Source of the DNA: a virus
Length of the DNA: 64,000 nucleotides
Direction: 5' to 3' (one strand)
Virus record (IMG/VR): IMGVR_UViG_3300028815_000061
Span: 1-64,000 of that record
Shown: one piece after another, positions 8,233-16,301 of the stretch
Layout of the letters: the number at the start of each line of letters is the position of its first letter
Numbering within the stretch: the first letter of the stretch is position 1
Program-made: the position numbers and the translations under genes
The notes under the pieces: generated by a model
Told to the model about the DNA's origin: nothing
Seen by the model: only the letters and a program-made list of their open reading frames with translations
Databases searched by the model: none

Positions 8233-9108
8233 GTGAGTCAACTTCTGGAGTTTCCTGGATGGGATGCTCCGTCCCAAAATTGGTCAAAGCTACCGCATGC
8301 TTTCATCGATCTAATATCGAGGATGAAAGAGAGCGAGCTAAAGGTAACCCTGTATATCCTCCGTCACACATGGGGATATGGTAATTACGGGGACTATCAA
8401 TTCATGACAACGGATGAGATCATGAACGGCCGGTTCATGAAGGGTGGGAGTCGAATTGATTCTGGTACAGGCCTATCTAAGAACTCTGTTATCTCGGGAA
8501 TTAGAGCAGGTATTGAACGTAAAACCCTGGAAGAGGTAGTAATAGATAAGGATCAATCAAGAATCCGTAAGGGTTATAGATTAAAAGCAAAACCAGAACA
8601 GGACCCGGGGTTCAAAATTTGCACCTCTGGGGTTCAAAATTTGAACATCGATCACAATAAAGATACCTATAAAGAAAAAGAAGATCCTCAGCCTTCGGCT
8701 GATGAGGGAGAGCAGAAACCAAAGAAAGATAGCAAGCCCAGTATCCTTGCTGTTTACAATTCCAGGATGGAGGACAAGTTTCATGAACTGACTAACTTGC
8801 CACTTCCAAAACGTATTACGGCTGCGGATCGCAAGGCGGCAGGAGCACGATGGAACAGGCCCTTATGGGAAATCTATGACATGTTCCGCCCGGATGAGGA
8901 GAGGTTAAACATTGAAGTCAAACGTGTATACGAGGAAGAGACTCTTGACAATGCACTTGCCCTAATCGAGCTTGCCGTGAGCAGAATGAGGAACGAGAAA
9001 CTAACAATGGATTCACCGGCAAGTATTATCAAAGTCGCTCGATCTATCTATGCAAACGAATTCGTCAATGCAGCAACGTCCAGCGACTTTTGGGAAAAGC
9101 ATCTATGA
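8233..9108 (+). CDS. Replication initiator, phage O-like, 291 aa
   Basis: GTG at 8233 is chosen for AAGGAG six bases upstream; the frame is open earlier without a good site. The N-terminal domain has the phage replication-protein winged-helix pattern: WSKLPHAFIDLI, then SELKVTLYILRHTWGY, MTTDEI, GLSKNSVISGI. A flexible charged middle (about 125-180) separates it from a helical C-terminal domain that should load the helicase. Two copies of a 15-base repeat lie inside the middle of the gene, as in lambda O. Primase and helicase genes follow within 3 kb. Confidence 0.82.
   Translation: MSQLLEFPGWDAPSQNWSKLPHAFIDLISRMKESELKVTLYILRHTWGYGNYGDYQFMTTDEIMNGRFMKGGSRIDSGTGLSKNSVISGIRAGIERKTLEEVVIDKDQSRIRKGYRLKAKPEQDPGFKICTSGVQNLNIDHNKDTYKEKEDPQPSADEGEQKPKKDSKPSILAVYNSRMEDKFHELTNLPLPKRITAADRKAAGARWNRPLWEIYDMFRPDEERLNIEVKRVYEEETLDNALALIELAVSRMRNEKLTMDSPASIIKVARSIYANEFVNAATSSDFWEKHL
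8607..8707 (+). other. Putative replication origin inside the initiator gene
   Basis: Two direct repeats GGGGTTCAAAATTTG at 8607-8621 and 8629-8643, 22 bp apart (two helical turns), each holding an imperfect palindrome TTCAAAATTTGAA. They are followed by an A/T- and purine-rich stretch at about 8650-8685 that could be the unwinding element, then a hairpin (TCAGCC TTC GGCTGA) at about 8687-8707. Lambda carries its origin in the O gene in this way. Confidence 0.6.
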
Positions 9109-9404
9109 GTGGACTAAGTAGCAGGTTTATCATGTACAAGGAAATGGAGGGCGAGGACACAACCAATCGACCAACCATCTACGAAGGAAGAAAGTATCAC
9201 GATCTCATCGAAGAAATGCTGTCCGATGAAGATTTTGTCAGGGAGAGATTACCTGATGCCGTGGTCCAGGCAATGATTGTGGCGCGGGACACATTGTGCT
9301 GGACATTAGGACATGACAGCAATGAGAGCTTTCCAATAAATCTTAACAAGTGGGCGAATGACTTTACCGACTTCAGGGGTTTAGAGGATATATACGATAA
9401 CTAG
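9105..9404 (+). CDS. Hypothetical protein, 99 aa
   Basis: ATG at 9105 overlaps the initiator stop (ATGA). Mixed-charge helical protein with no recognised motif, between initiator and primase genes. It could be a replication accessory factor by position only. Confidence 0.72.
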   Translation: MSGLSSRFIMYKEMEGEDTTNRPTIYEGRKYHDLIEEMLSDEDFVRERLPDAVVQAMIVARDTLCWTLGHDSNESFPINLNKWANDFTDFRGLEDIYDN

Positions 9405-9418
9405 CAGGAGTGTGAGTC

Positions 9419-10462
9419 ATGAGAGACAGGCCTTTACCATCGGAGTTAGCTGCGGTATGGGGACATAATGCCGACCTTGCATACCGTGGTAATGATGAGT
9501 GGTCATCGGCTTGCCCACGCTGCAACCCGGCCGGGCGGGGAGGGAACGATCCGTCCGACCGGTTTCGCATGTTCAATCGCGACGGTCCACCTAGAGGCTG
9601 GTGCCGCTCATGTGATATCAAGCTGTTTGCCAACGCAGATCCCAGAAGGAAATACAGCGACGGGGAAATTGAACAGGCCAGGGCAAGCCATTACAAGTGG
9701 TTACAGGAAGAGAACAAGCGACTACGTTCCAAGATACGCTGGCTGAAAGAGCAAGACTTCTGGCGTCGATGGCATGAGGACATGGGCGAAGAAGCTAGGG
9801 AAATCTGGCACAAGGCCGGGATAAGTGACACGCTAATCGAAGTTCACAAACTTGGTTACACGATCGATAGGTACGCGGCAAATGGTGGGGCCTTGTCTAT
9901 TCCCTATATCCATTACGTGGATGGCTCGCTCGATCTGCAGACCATCCAGTTTAGATTACTGGTACCTCCAGACAAAGGAGACAAGTACAGGTTCTTCAAA
10001 GGCACAAAGGCCAACTGGTTTTACCCATGGCCACACGACACCATTAAAGATGTCGTCCTCGTTACAGAGGGTGCTAAGAAATCCATGGTGCTCTGGCAAA
10101 CAATTGCCAATCTAAGCAAGTTTACCTATCGTGGGGTTGACATCACGGTCGTAGCCTCGCCAAGTAAATATGTGCCAGGTAGCATGCTAGAAGAGTTGGG
10201 CCAGGCGGAGCTAGTCATCTGGATGCTGGACCCGGACGCCTACGATAGGCCGCAACCAGGCAAGGAAACGGTTATCGAGCGCAATGCCAGTATTGTCGGG
10301 GAAGAGAAATGTAGACACGTTAAAACAATGGGCAAGATCGACGACATGATCTTGAATAGTTCATATGGCATTGATGGACACTGGATACAAAGCGTCGTCG
10401 AACAGGCCGAGCCGGTCATACCTTATAACCCGAATCGTCGGCCGACAACCAGGTACTTGTAG
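9419..10462 (+). CDS. DnaG-like primase, zinc finger plus TOPRIM, 347 aa
   Basis: Cys32, Cys35 (CPRC) and Cys62, Cys65 (CRSC) form a CHC2-like zinc-binding N-terminus. A TOPRIM core follows: the acidic VTEGAKK motif with Glu217 and the DxD motif LDPD with Asp271 and Asp273, preceded by IPYIHYVDG typical of phage primases. No helicase domain is fused; the helicase is encoded separately downstream. Product: RNA primers for lagging-strand synthesis. ATG start in a GGAGTGTGAGTC leader. Confidence 0.85.
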   Translation: MRDRPLPSELAAVWGHNADLAYRGNDEWSSACPRCNPAGRGGNDPSDRFRMFNRDGPPRGWCRSCDIKLFANADPRRKYSDGEIEQARASHYKWLQEENKRLRSKIRWLKEQDFWRRWHEDMGEEAREIWHKAGISDTLIEVHKLGYTIDRYAANGGALSIPYIHYVDGSLDLQTIQFRLLVPPDKGDKYRFFKGTKANWFYPWPHDTIKDVVLVTEGAKKSMVLWQTIANLSKFTYRGVDITVVASPSKYVPGSMLEELGQAELVIWMLDPDAYDRPQPGKETVIERNASIVGEEKCRHVKTMGKIDDMILNSSYGIDGHWIQSVVEQAEPVIPYNPNRRPTTRYL

Positions 10463-10470
10463 GAGGTACA

Positions 10471-10833
10471 ATGAAACTACATTTCACTAATCATGAGGCT
10501 GTCGACATTGCATACGAGGCCCTTGAAAAAGCGACGATAGCGTACGTTGATGCACAGGTTAATTTGTTTGGGGCACAATCGGCGCTTGATGCTTCGGAAA
10601 AGAACTACATTGCCCTTGACAAGGTCAAAGGCAACAACGCAGAGCAACGTAAAGCCAATCTATATACGCAATTGTCGCACCATCACGGCAGGGTATATGC
10701 CGCACAAAAGGGACTCTTGAAAGCACAGCTAGACTACGACCTGGCCAAGCTGCAGATTGCTAAGATCAAATTACATCTACAGCTACAGGGCCAGATGATC
10801 GAGGTCGAGAATATGTTGTCGCACGTGTCCTGA
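10471..10833 (+). CDS. Coiled-coil protein, 120 aa
   Basis: ATG behind TAGGAGG. Almost wholly helical with heptad spacing (ALEKATIAYVDAQVNLFGAQSAL, YAAQKGLLKAQLDYDLAKLQIAK). Set between primase and helicase genes, it could bridge replication proteins, but no family was recognised. Confidence 0.78.
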   Translation: MKLHFTNHEAVDIAYEALEKATIAYVDAQVNLFGAQSALDASEKNYIALDKVKGNNAEQRKANLYTQLSHHHGRVYAAQKGLLKAQLDYDLAKLQIAKIKLHLQLQGQMIEVENMLSHVS

Positions 10834-10857
10834 CAAGGGCATGTTTATCTCCTTGAT

Positions 10858-10884
10858 GAGGGGTTGTTGTGTAGGCAACCCCTC
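10858..10884 (+). promoter_or_regulatory. Strong hairpin before the helicase gene
   Basis: GAGGGGTTG pairs perfectly with CAACCCCTC over nine bases, loop of nine. No U-run follows, so it is not a classical terminator. It ends ten bases before the ATG at 10894, which has no Shine-Dalgarno site of its own, while the only purine-rich block (GAGGGG) is buried in the stem. It may control translation of the helicase. Confidence 0.6.
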
Positions 10885-10893
10885 CATATTCCT

Positions 10894-11907
10894 ATGGCTA
10901 ATATAAATACGATCAAGTTAGACGACACAGAGGAAATAGCGCTAGAGAAGTTTGTCCACACCCCATATCAATCTGGCCAGGCGCTAATCAAATTGGCAGA
11001 GCAATTGTACGGTACTGAAGGTATCTCCTTGGGCACTCCATTGCTTGATTACTTTATCCCACCGACCAGGCCGCACTGGACCAGGGTAATGATCGCCAGG
11101 CCCGGCGAACTCAAGTCAACCTGGCTGCGCATCATGGCAAAGATCGAGGCACAAAAGAACAATGACAATGGGTGGAACGATAAGTGTGTGGTTATCGTGA
11201 CCTACGAGGCAGGGATAGATACACAAGAACTGTACTTCACTGACCTGGATAAGGAAAAATTCTGGAAGGGCATGCTTGAGCCAGAGACAGTACAGGTTTC
11301 TGTCAACAGGCGTCAGGAATTAAAAATCTTTTGGATTGGCGAATCGTCACTAAAGACATCCGTCACTGACGCACGTATGTCACCCAATATGGTGATGGCA
11401 GGTATCAGCGCAATCAAGAAAGCGTACGGCATGGCACCAAGCCTCGTGCTTTGGGATTACATTCAAGAGACTCAGGTAGATCGTGCCTCACTGGACAGGA
11501 AGCAAAAGATCATAGACGCGATGGGTGATGTTATCCGCATGTGCGACTTGCTTGCTATCCCATTCGAGGTAGCAAGCCAAGCCAAACAAACTAGCTTAGA
11601 ACGCTTGCCGTGGCCAATACCAGAAAAAGGCGATAGCGAGTACAGCTTCTATCCAGAGCAGAAGGGTAGCACGGCCGTTGGATCGTGGCGTGTATGGGAA
11701 ACCCACCGTGACAATGAGAATGTTCAGAGGAACGGGATTAAATTACAGGGGTGGAAAGAACCATTCGAGATGCACCCGAACCTGACCATACTCAGGTCGA
11801 GTAAGGCCAGATACGGGAAGCAACGCATGGCAGTCCCCGCCCTGGTGGATCCGGTAGCGATGACTGTGAGTGATTTACCGAAGGCCAGATGGCAACTTGA
11901 GAGGTGA
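10894..11907 (+). CDS. DnaB-like replicative helicase / RecA-fold ATPase, 337 aa
   Basis: RecA-fold core: a P-loop at RVMIARPGELKSTW, Walker B plus following motif at LVLWDYIQE (DnaB proteins have a similar hydrophobic-D-Y-Q), then a conserved ASQAKQ segment and a terminal strand with ILRSSKARYG. The P-loop has Leu where DnaB has Gly before the Lys. The N-terminal DnaB domain is short or absent. ATG at 10894 gives a natural start; TTGs at 10864/10867 are alternatives. It follows the primase gene, fitting a primosome. Confidence 0.75.
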   Translation: MANINTIKLDDTEEIALEKFVHTPYQSGQALIKLAEQLYGTEGISLGTPLLDYFIPPTRPHWTRVMIARPGELKSTWLRIMAKIEAQKNNDNGWNDKCVVIVTYEAGIDTQELYFTDLDKEKFWKGMLEPETVQVSVNRRQELKIFWIGESSLKTSVTDARMSPNMVMAGISAIKKAYGMAPSLVLWDYIQETQVDRASLDRKQKIIDAMGDVIRMCDLLAIPFEVASQAKQTSLERLPWPIPEKGDSEYSFYPEQKGSTAVGSWRVWETHRDNENVQRNGIKLQGWKEPFEMHPNLTILRSSKARYGKQRMAVPALVDPVAMTVSDLPKARWQLER

Positions 11908-11911
11908 TAGT

Positions 11912-12415
11912 ATGTATCATTACGACGATTACGACGATTACTACGACGACAGTGATTATGACATGCGCACGTACAACCAGAAGGTGCGTGACGACAACAC
12001 CTGGCAAAAAGACAATGGATTACTAGAATTCGACGGCGAACCTTTTTTGCAATGGTGCGAAGAATGCAAGCGTGTAGTAACGGTTCGCGAGGTCGAGGGT
12101 AGCACAGTATTTGATAGGTATAGCTACATTTACTGTAACTTCTGTGGAGTGGGAGAGGATCAACTTAGAGCCCCAACTAACGAGGAGTTAGAATCTTATG
12201 ATCCAAATACACCCCCGGACAACTGTATGGATTGCAAAATCAAAGCAAAGGATGTGCCTGATCCAAGAAACTTTAGACTTTATCGAATACCTAGACTCGA
12301 TATGTGGGTATGCTTCGAGTGTTTTTTACGAGTCGAGAACATCCAGACATCTGGCCCCATATCCCCGGAAGAGGAACTTAAACGAGCAGCATTAGATCAT
12401 AGTGGCAGACCATAA
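11912..12415 (+). CDS. Zinc-finger protein with Asp/Tyr-rich N-terminus, 167 aa
   Basis: ATG at 11912 with GAGAGGTGA upstream. It opens with a repetitive Asp-Tyr run (HYDDYDDYYDDSDYD). Then three Cys pairs: CEEC, CNFC, CMDC, and later CFEC, enough for two zinc sites. Function unknown; the acidic N-terminus is reminiscent of proteins that bind basic partners. Confidence 0.78.
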   Translation: MYHYDDYDDYYDDSDYDMRTYNQKVRDDNTWQKDNGLLEFDGEPFLQWCEECKRVVTVREVEGSTVFDRYSYIYCNFCGVGEDQLRAPTNEELESYDPNTPPDNCMDCKIKAKDVPDPRNFRLYRIPRLDMWVCFECFLRVENIQTSGPISPEEELKRAALDHSGRP

Positions 12416-12426
12416 TAGGAGATACA

Positions 12427-13005
12427 GTGAACAAGATAATTTTCTTTTTAGTACTAGCGATTTTGCTATTGGCAATTGGCGCTCCAATTCAAGCACAGGA
12501 ACAAACACCAGAAGTCAAGCCAGGTATGGTGTACTACGGCCAGATCGATCCTGATCCTGGACCAGTGCCACTGTACGCGCCGGACAGCCCAAATTGGGAG
12601 CCAGGGCAACCAATCCCTTATTCCTGGTCTAACATAGCATTGTACCTGTGGTGGCCAAACTCATTCACCGCAAGGGCGAAAGATTGGAAGTGTTTAGCAA
12701 AGGCACGGAACCTTGAGGATTTGAAATCATACACACTGGAGTTTCAAGACTCATCTATCCCGACAAGTCTTGAGCACAGATATATGTTGGCCATATTTAA
12801 CTTCACCTACTTGCCAAGGGATACGTCCAGGTGGACCCTCTACGACGGTTCGTGTTTCGTTCTTAACCGGAGCGGCAGTGTCATGTACACGGCCGAGATC
12901 GGGTTTCTGCCGTGGACTGTTACGCTGGAAAAAGGACATGAGGTTTTCCTTCCAAGTTTGAAGGGAGGATTCCATTACGTGATTGCTGGCAATGAACAAG
13001 AATAA
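12427..13005 (+). CDS. Secreted protein with signal peptide, 192 aa
   Basis: GTG start behind AGGAGATACA. The N-terminus MNKIIFFLVLAILLLAIG followed by APIQAQEQ is a textbook Sec signal peptide with cleavage after AQA. The mature part is Pro/Trp-rich with two Cys and beta-strand character. An exported product in the replication block could act on the cell envelope, for instance in superinfection exclusion, or help exit; no family recognised. Confidence 0.82.
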   Translation: MNKIIFFLVLAILLLAIGAPIQAQEQTPEVKPGMVYYGQIDPDPGPVPLYAPDSPNWEPGQPIPYSWSNIALYLWWPNSFTARAKDWKCLAKARNLEDLKSYTLEFQDSSIPTSLEHRYMLAIFNFTYLPRDTSRWTLYDGSCFVLNRSGSVMYTAEIGFLPWTVTLEKGHEVFLPSLKGGFHYVIAGNEQE

Positions 13006-13198
13006 CCAACTACCTCTTGGAACGAAAGTGTACCTGAAGAACGGCCACGTGTGGCGAGGAAAAAAGGCAGAGATTATCGGGTACTCTGACAGTAGGCTTG
13101 GCCCATACTATGTGCTATGGGTAGAGGTTACCGATACGAAACGCAAGGCCGGAGGCCTATTCGTCAACGATACAGATAAGTACGAGGTGGTAGAGTAA
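12992..13198 (+). CDS. Small beta-barrel-like protein, 68 aa
   Basis: ATG at 12992, overlapping the end of the secreted-protein gene. LGTKVYLKNGHVWRGKKAEIIGYSD resembles a KOW/SH3-type barrel. Ribosome site weak; translation may be coupled. Function unknown. Confidence 0.72.
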   Translation: MNKNNQLPLGTKVYLKNGHVWRGKKAEIIGYSDSRLGPYYVLWVEVTDTKRKAGGLFVNDTDKYEVVE

Positions 13199-13200
13199 CA

Positions 13201-13623
13201 ATGCCTCAAGTAGATACAATCTTAGAATACAAGGGTTATCCGTCACACAGATTCATGAGCAAGTGCCGCATACGTATTTGGATATACGGCCGTGTGGAAT
13301 TGTCTGCACTTGTTATTATGAGTGACATGGCAGAACCAGGCTCATGGAACCTATCGGTTACAAATGGCAGTGATAGAATCGCGACCACGGTCGTCGAGAC
13401 AATCCTTATGCCAAAGTACAAGATAGAACCAGGCCGCGTGATATGGGTAGAGCACTACGAACATGATGGCGAAAATGCTCGCGATCCGATTAGGCGCACC
13501 TCGTACGATACCGTGACCTACAAGTGGCAACAGGTAAACGGCCACAACTACCAGGCAACAGGCCCATCGTGGCAAAGAGTGACCAGACAATGGATCGAAG
13601 AGTTGATCAAGGAGACGATATGA
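13201..13623 (+). CDS. Hypothetical protein, 140 aa
   Basis: ATG two bases after the previous stop. Beta-rich (CRIRIWIYGRVELSALVIM), no Cys pairs, no membrane segment. The C-terminal SWQRVTRQWIEELIKE is helical. No family recognised. Confidence 0.77.
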   Translation: MPQVDTILEYKGYPSHRFMSKCRIRIWIYGRVELSALVIMSDMAEPGSWNLSVTNGSDRIATTVVETILMPKYKIEPGRVIWVEHYEHDGENARDPIRRTSYDTVTYKWQQVNGHNYQATGPSWQRVTRQWIEELIKETI

Positions 13624-13883
13624 GTGTAGCAGAAAACGAGATAGTCCAGTACGTGACGATAGCCGCAGATGACTTCGTCGAGCTTGAAAATCTAGCTGTA
13701 GATGCGCGTATCCTTAAACCGCTATTCAAGCGCCTTCAGGAACTCGTGCAAAATAATCAGGCGTTCTTCGGCGACCCGCCTGCAGGCGTCCATGCTGCAG
13801 TAATTGCGGTAAACAAGCTGGAGGACCTGGTTGAATTCTACAACTACAAACACGAAATGGACACAGAGCGGCCCAAGGCCTAA
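13620..13883 (+). CDS. Hypothetical protein, 87 aa
   Basis: ATG overlaps the previous stop (ATGA) and follows AAGGAG. Helical, soluble, mixed charge. The upstream open frame has no ribosome site. Function unknown. Confidence 0.77.
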   Translation: MSVAENEIVQYVTIAADDFVELENLAVDARILKPLFKRLQELVQNNQAFFGDPPAGVHAAVIAVNKLEDLVEFYNYKHEMDTERPKA

Positions 13884-13895
13884 GATAACGCGGGC

Positions 13896-14150
13896 GTGAT
13901 GTTTGTTCGTATGCTACCAGTCAATCGCTGCCCCATATGCCCCGTATGTGGAGTGCTCGTGAGAGAGTTTGCGATTGTCGGTAGTGATGCACCTGGTCAC
14001 CCAGAATCCCCGGCTTTTTGGCCACCGGGTGACCGGGTGCTTGTACATCAGAGGGGTGCATGGTGCCATTTCAGAATAGGCCCTATGCACAAATTGGCCT
14101 ACCTAACTAAATTGGCCGTTGTTCCTGGCTTGACCAGAAACGGAGGGTAA
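13896..14150 (+). CDS. Small Cys-rich protein, 84 aa
   Basis: Starts GTG ATG at 13896-13901. Contains CPICPVC near the N-terminus, likely a zinc knuckle, and a later single Cys-His (WCHF). No good ribosome site, so confidence is lower. Function unknown. Confidence 0.6.
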   Translation: MMFVRMLPVNRCPICPVCGVLVREFAIVGSDAPGHPESPAFWPPGDRVLVHQRGAWCHFRIGPMHKLAYLTKLAVVPGLTRNGG

Positions 14151-14171
14151 CATGCTGTTACGGAGTTTTAT

Positions 14172-14519
14172 ATGGATTGCCAGTACAAATCATTCAAGAC
14201 GGCCCTTGAACACTTGCGCAAGGCATATTTTGGGCGCAAGCTAAGTTATAGGGAAATGGCAGAGTTACTCACGGCATATAGCGGTAGAGAAATAAATAAG
14301 TCCCACGTTTGGAATGCCAGGTATAGATCCAAGCGTTGCCCAAAGGATATCAGGGCGGGCCTTGAAAACATAGGCCTGCTACAATGCAGGCCAAAGCGTT
14401 GGCGATTTTTCTTTGAAGTTGACGAGGAGGAATATTCAGTGATAGAGCAATGGTTACAGGTGAAGAACATCACTTTCACCCAGTATATGAAAGAGAGAGG
14501 TGGTCCATGGGTGGTGTAA
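14172..14519 (+). CDS. Probable HTH protein, 115 aa
   Basis: ATG behind CGGAG. LSYREMAELLTAYSGREINKSHVWNARY reads as a helix-turn-helix: a YREMAELL helix, a turn, and a recognition helix. The C-terminal part is FEVDEEEYSVIEQWL. Likely DNA binding; it could regulate the nuclease gene that overlaps its end by 13 bases. Confidence 0.7.
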   Translation: MDCQYKSFKTALEHLRKAYFGRKLSYREMAELLTAYSGREINKSHVWNARYRSKRCPKDIRAGLENIGLLQCRPKRWRFFFEVDEEEYSVIEQWLQVKNITFTQYMKERGGPWVV

Positions 14520-15019
14520 GGTGGACAGAAGATGAGTTAGCAAGGTACCTTCAAAGGCACCCTGACGCTGCAGACGTGCAGACTGCCAGGTTTATCAATG
14601 CAGTCAACTCGGGTATGAGCCTTGCACAAGCAGTCGATAACTTCAGTAAGGCAATGGAACCGCACGCTAGGATATTGGCCATTGAGGACGGAGATGAGCC
14701 AGGACCAGACTTCAAGTCAAAGACTGAGGAGCGCGCCTGGCAGGAGTGGGTACCTACGACAAATTGCGTAGGAGCATACTATGAGCCTTTCAGGGTGTAT
14801 CTGAATAGCGGATCTTATCGGCCGGACATCGTGCTCCGCATGCCTGACCGGGAGCTATGGCTAATCGAGGTCAAGGGATCTTGGAATGCCTACCAGTCCG
14901 GCCGGTCGAGTAAGAAGTCGTTGCTTGAAGCGGCGAAAATGTATTGGTGGTTAGGACGTTGGTTCTCCCTCCTCCCAGAGAAGAAGGGTGGGGGGTGGAA
15001 CCTGGAGGAAATAAAGTGA
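14507..15019 (+). CDS. PD-(D/E)XK endonuclease, DUF1064-like, 170 aa
   Basis: ATG at 14507 with a GAGAGGTGG site. The motif set of small phage nucleases is present: a Glu in SKTEERAW, the Asp of YRPDIVL and the ExK pair in LIEVKGSW, with a following helix rich in Lys/Ser. Families like this act as resolvase-like or structure-specific nucleases on replication or packaging intermediates. The N-terminal 70 residues are an extra helical region (WTEDELARYLQRHP). Confidence 0.8.
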   Translation: MGGVRWTEDELARYLQRHPDAADVQTARFINAVNSGMSLAQAVDNFSKAMEPHARILAIEDGDEPGPDFKSKTEERAWQEWVPTTNCVGAYYEPFRVYLNSGSYRPDIVLRMPDRELWLIEVKGSWNAYQSGRSSKKSLLEAAKMYWWLGRWFSLLPEKKGGGWNLEEIK

Positions 15020-15023
15020 CACG

Positions 15024-15239
15024 TTGGTTAAGTCTCCGTTTACTGACGACTGGTCCCCCGGCAAACTGTACAGGGTATCGCTCAATGGTGATCACATAGG
15101 CGCTGCCTCTTACGGTTTCCGGGGGAGTAGTCGATCACAAGAAAGATACTTCAAGGATCAGGAAGCGATAGACGCATACATTGGAGAGTTGTGGCTTAAT
15201 GGCCTCGACGATATAACAATTGAGGAAATGAAAGAATGA
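15024..15239 (+). CDS. Hypothetical protein, 71 aa
   Basis: TTG is the only plausible start; GGAGGA lies about 15 bases upstream, so initiation may be weak or coupled. LYRVSLNGDHIGAASYGFRG suggests a short beta domain. Function unknown. Confidence 0.65.
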   Translation: MVKSPFTDDWSPGKLYRVSLNGDHIGAASYGFRGSSRSQERYFKDQEAIDAYIGELWLNGLDDITIEEMKE

Positions 15240-15547
15240 GACCCTTAGATTTTCCAGAAGCAAATATAACATTAAAAGCACCAGACGTGGACAATATTGA
15301 AATACTCGATCTTAGGGTATGGTCCGACAGTCACCAGTGCGTTTCGTTGTGGAAGCCGACGCTCAGGGAAAGGTTGTCGATCCTATTGTTCGGTCGTGTA
15401 TGGCTCGCGCTACTGAGCGGATCATCACAACCGCCAGCGTACATCTCGGGGCATAGAACTTATTTTATCCCTCGTGAAGAGATGGTCCGACAGTCACCAG
15501 TGCGTTTCGTTGTGGAAGATGACGCTCTAGGAGACCAGAAACAATGA
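15236..15547 (+). CDS. Hypothetical protein, 103 aa, with an internal frame-shifted duplication
   Basis: ATG overlaps the previous stop (ATGA). A 37-base sequence at 15319-15355 recurs exactly at 15482-15518, 163 bases on, so the second copy is read in another frame (first WSDSHQCVSLW, second MVRQSPVRFVVE). The C-terminus of this protein may therefore be a recent replacement. A hydrophobic stretch LFGRVWLALLSG lies in the middle. Function unknown. Confidence 0.72.
   Translation: MRPLDFPEANITLKAPDVDNIEILDLRVWSDSHQCVSLWKPTLRERLSILLFGRVWLALLSGSSQPPAYISGHRTYFIPREEMVRQSPVRFVVEDDALGDQKQ
15319..15518 (+). repeat. 37-bp perfect direct repeat (two copies)
   Basis: Copies at 15319-15355 and 15482-15518 are identical, and the similarity continues imperfectly about 14 bases further (GACGCTC in both). 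The offset is 163 bases, which is not a multiple of three. It looks like a recent local duplication or recombination scar inside one gene. Confidence 0.92.
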
Positions 15548-15798
15548 AAGTTCACATTGAAACTACCATAATCAAGCAAAGCGTAGAGGACTACAAAGCT
15601 GGCCTGGGACCTGTTGGCCCAGCAGTCGAGGCTGACGTGATATTGACATATGCTGTTGGTGGATATTGCCGGATAATCGTGCTAACGCATGGAGACAGGA
15701 TGCCAGCCATGGTTTTCGACGTGGACGCAGGCGAGATTGCATCCGCCGCTAACGCAATCCTAGACATTGCCAAGCACAGTGGGCACTTCAATGGATAA
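15544..15798 (+). CDS. Hypothetical protein, 84 aa
   Basis: ATG with AGGAG upstream. Beta-rich first half, then VFDVDAGEIASAANAILDIAKH helix. No recognised family. It overlaps the DnaJ-type zinc-finger gene by eight bases. Confidence 0.75.
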   Translation: MKVHIETTIIKQSVEDYKAGLGPVGPAVEADVILTYAVGGYCRIIVLTHGDRMPAMVFDVDAGEIASAANAILDIAKHSGHFNG

Positions 15799-16063
15799 TG
15801 CACGTGTGATACCTGATTGCCCAGAATGCGATGGCGAAGGCGATGTCATGGTCGGCATATGGCCTCATCCTAATCCATATGACTACAGCAGTTATGATGA
15901 AGTGTGGGAACCATGCCCGGTTTGCGCTGGTAAAATTGGCTATGCTTATTACTCGCAAGTTTCGTGGGAACGGTGTGTGCACTGCGGTAGAGTTTGTTAC
16001 GGTATTTGCGACTGTAGGTCTGAGATAGTAAGGGTAGAGCGAATAACCTCATACTTAATCTAA
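15791..16063 (+). CDS. DnaJ-type zinc-finger protein, 90 aa
   Basis: Two CxxCxG-type motifs: CPECDGEGD near residue 10 and CPVCAGKIGY near 43, then CVHCG and CYGICDC. These are the DnaJ zinc-finger repeats without a J domain, a form often carried by phages. Likely a zinc-stabilised adaptor; substrate unknown. Confidence 0.78.
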   Translation: MDNARVIPDCPECDGEGDVMVGIWPHPNPYDYSSYDEVWEPCPVCAGKIGYAYYSQVSWERCVHCGRVCYGICDCRSEIVRVERITSYLI

Positions 16064-16085
16064 TAAGGATTAGCTAAAGTAAACT

Positions 16086-16301
16086 ATGAAGTGGATTGTA
16101 AGGCAAGAAACTAAATATCTGGAGCTCGATCACGATGCGTTCGCGATACCTGGTGCTATCACGTTCTTTTCTCCGGCAAGCCCGGAAGAGGGATTCTACG
16201 ACGATCGCGAGCTTAGGCCAGAAGAAGTAGCAGAGATACTGACAAGACTGGATGAAGTGTACACAATGATAAAGAGGTGGAATAATGCAAGAGCCGAATG
16301 A
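16086..16301 (+). CDS. Hypothetical protein, 71 aa
   Basis: ATG with only a distant AAGGA. Helical C-terminal half (PEEVAEILTRLDEVYTMIKRW). The next gene starts inside its end behind GAGGTGG. Function unknown. Confidence 0.75.
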   Translation: MKWIVRQETKYLELDHDAFAIPGAITFFSPASPEEGFYDDRELRPEEVAEILTRLDEVYTMIKRWNNARAE

